The notes beneath the pieces are model-generated. The model saw only the letters and a program-made list of their open reading frames with translations. It was not told where the DNA came from and made no database searches. From Pseudomonadota bacterium (lineage in GTDB: Bacteria > Pseudomonadota > Gammaproteobacteria > Burkholderiales > Burkholderiaceae_D): a DNA stretch of 13,412 bases. Each line of letters starts with the position of its first letter. Position 1 is the stretch's first letter. A program made the position numbers and the translations under genes. The DNA is taken from positions 1 to 13,412 of the forward strand of contig JAFAGG010000091.1 of NCBI GenBank assembly GCA_023422955.1, read 5' to 3'. Shown one piece after another: positions 13,364 through 13,412 of this stretch.

Positions 13364-13412
13364 ATGGATTTAACTCTTGCCTTTAATGCCCTGATCATGG
13401 GCATTGTCGAAG
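13364..13412 (+). CDS. uppP: Undecaprenyl-diphosphatase, N-terminal 16 codons (3' end outside window)
   Basis: The ATG at 13364 opens a frame reading MDLTLAFNALIMGIVE up to the window edge. This matches the invariant start of UppP/BacA, in which a short hydrophobic stretch leads into (L/M)GIVEGxTEFLPISS. The enzyme is an inner-membrane phosphatase that recycles undecaprenyl pyrophosphate for peptidoglycan and O-antigen synthesis and confers bacitracin tolerance. There is no strong Shine-Dalgarno before the ATG, and the promoter would have to lie within or just after the preceding terminator. Only about 6% of the protein is visible, so the call rests on that short motif and the envelope-related context. 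Confidence 0.8.
   Translation, partial: MDLTLAFNALIMGIVE

Overview
The window looks like chromosomal DNA of a betaproteobacterium, most likely of the Oxalobacteraceae (Herminiimonas/Janthinobacterium/Collimonas relatives). The basis is moderately high GC, strongly GC-biased third codon positions, the protein sequences themselves, and the combination of waaA, tolC, a rhodanese, a PCMT-type methyltransferase and uppP. The genus is an inference. I see no tRNA, rRNA, CRISPR array, transposase, integrase or prophage gene.

Layout. (1) 1-2647, + strand: the end of a dTDP-L-rhamnose operon (rfbC 3' end, then rfbD with an ATGA overlap), then a phosphomannomutase/phosphoglucomutase gene closed by a strong terminator. 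These genes make sugar nucleotides for LPS or exopolysaccharide. (2) 2772-4546, + strand: waaA (Kdo transferase, lipid A-Kdo core assembly), then a short DUF3144 gene with its own promoter candidate. A bidirectional terminator closes it. (3) 4596-5978, - strand: a stand-alone flavin monooxygenase that closely resembles bacterial trimethylamine monooxygenase (Tmm). (4) 5979-6410: a 432-bp non-coding region rich in hairpins. It holds a promoter-like motif, a long palindrome over its -10, and about 98 nt downstream an intrinsic-terminator-like hairpin, all reading leftward. I propose a small regulatory RNA or an attenuated leader for tmm. (5) 6411-8743, - strand: a tight operon of a PCMT-family methyltransferase, a single-domain rhodanese and tolC. 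(6) 8744-9095: a divergent control region with short repeats. (7) 9096-12674, + strand: a MacAB-type efflux operon with a periplasmic adaptor, a separate ABC ATPase and a separate FtsX/MacB permease (ATGA overlap), then a Cys-rich YkgJ-family gene overlapping the permease by 8 bp. (8) 12729-13335: a DUF1439 (YceB-like) lipoprotein and a terminator. (9) 13364-end: the first codons of uppP (bacA).

How the parts fit: most of the window serves the cell envelope, namely O-antigen sugars, LPS core, an outer-membrane channel, a tripartite efflux pump, a lipoprotein and undecaprenyl phosphate recycling. The divergent tolC and macAB-like genes could supply all parts of one tripartite pump. The tmm gene and its structured upstream region do not fit this theme. 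They are the most interesting part of an otherwise ordinary region.
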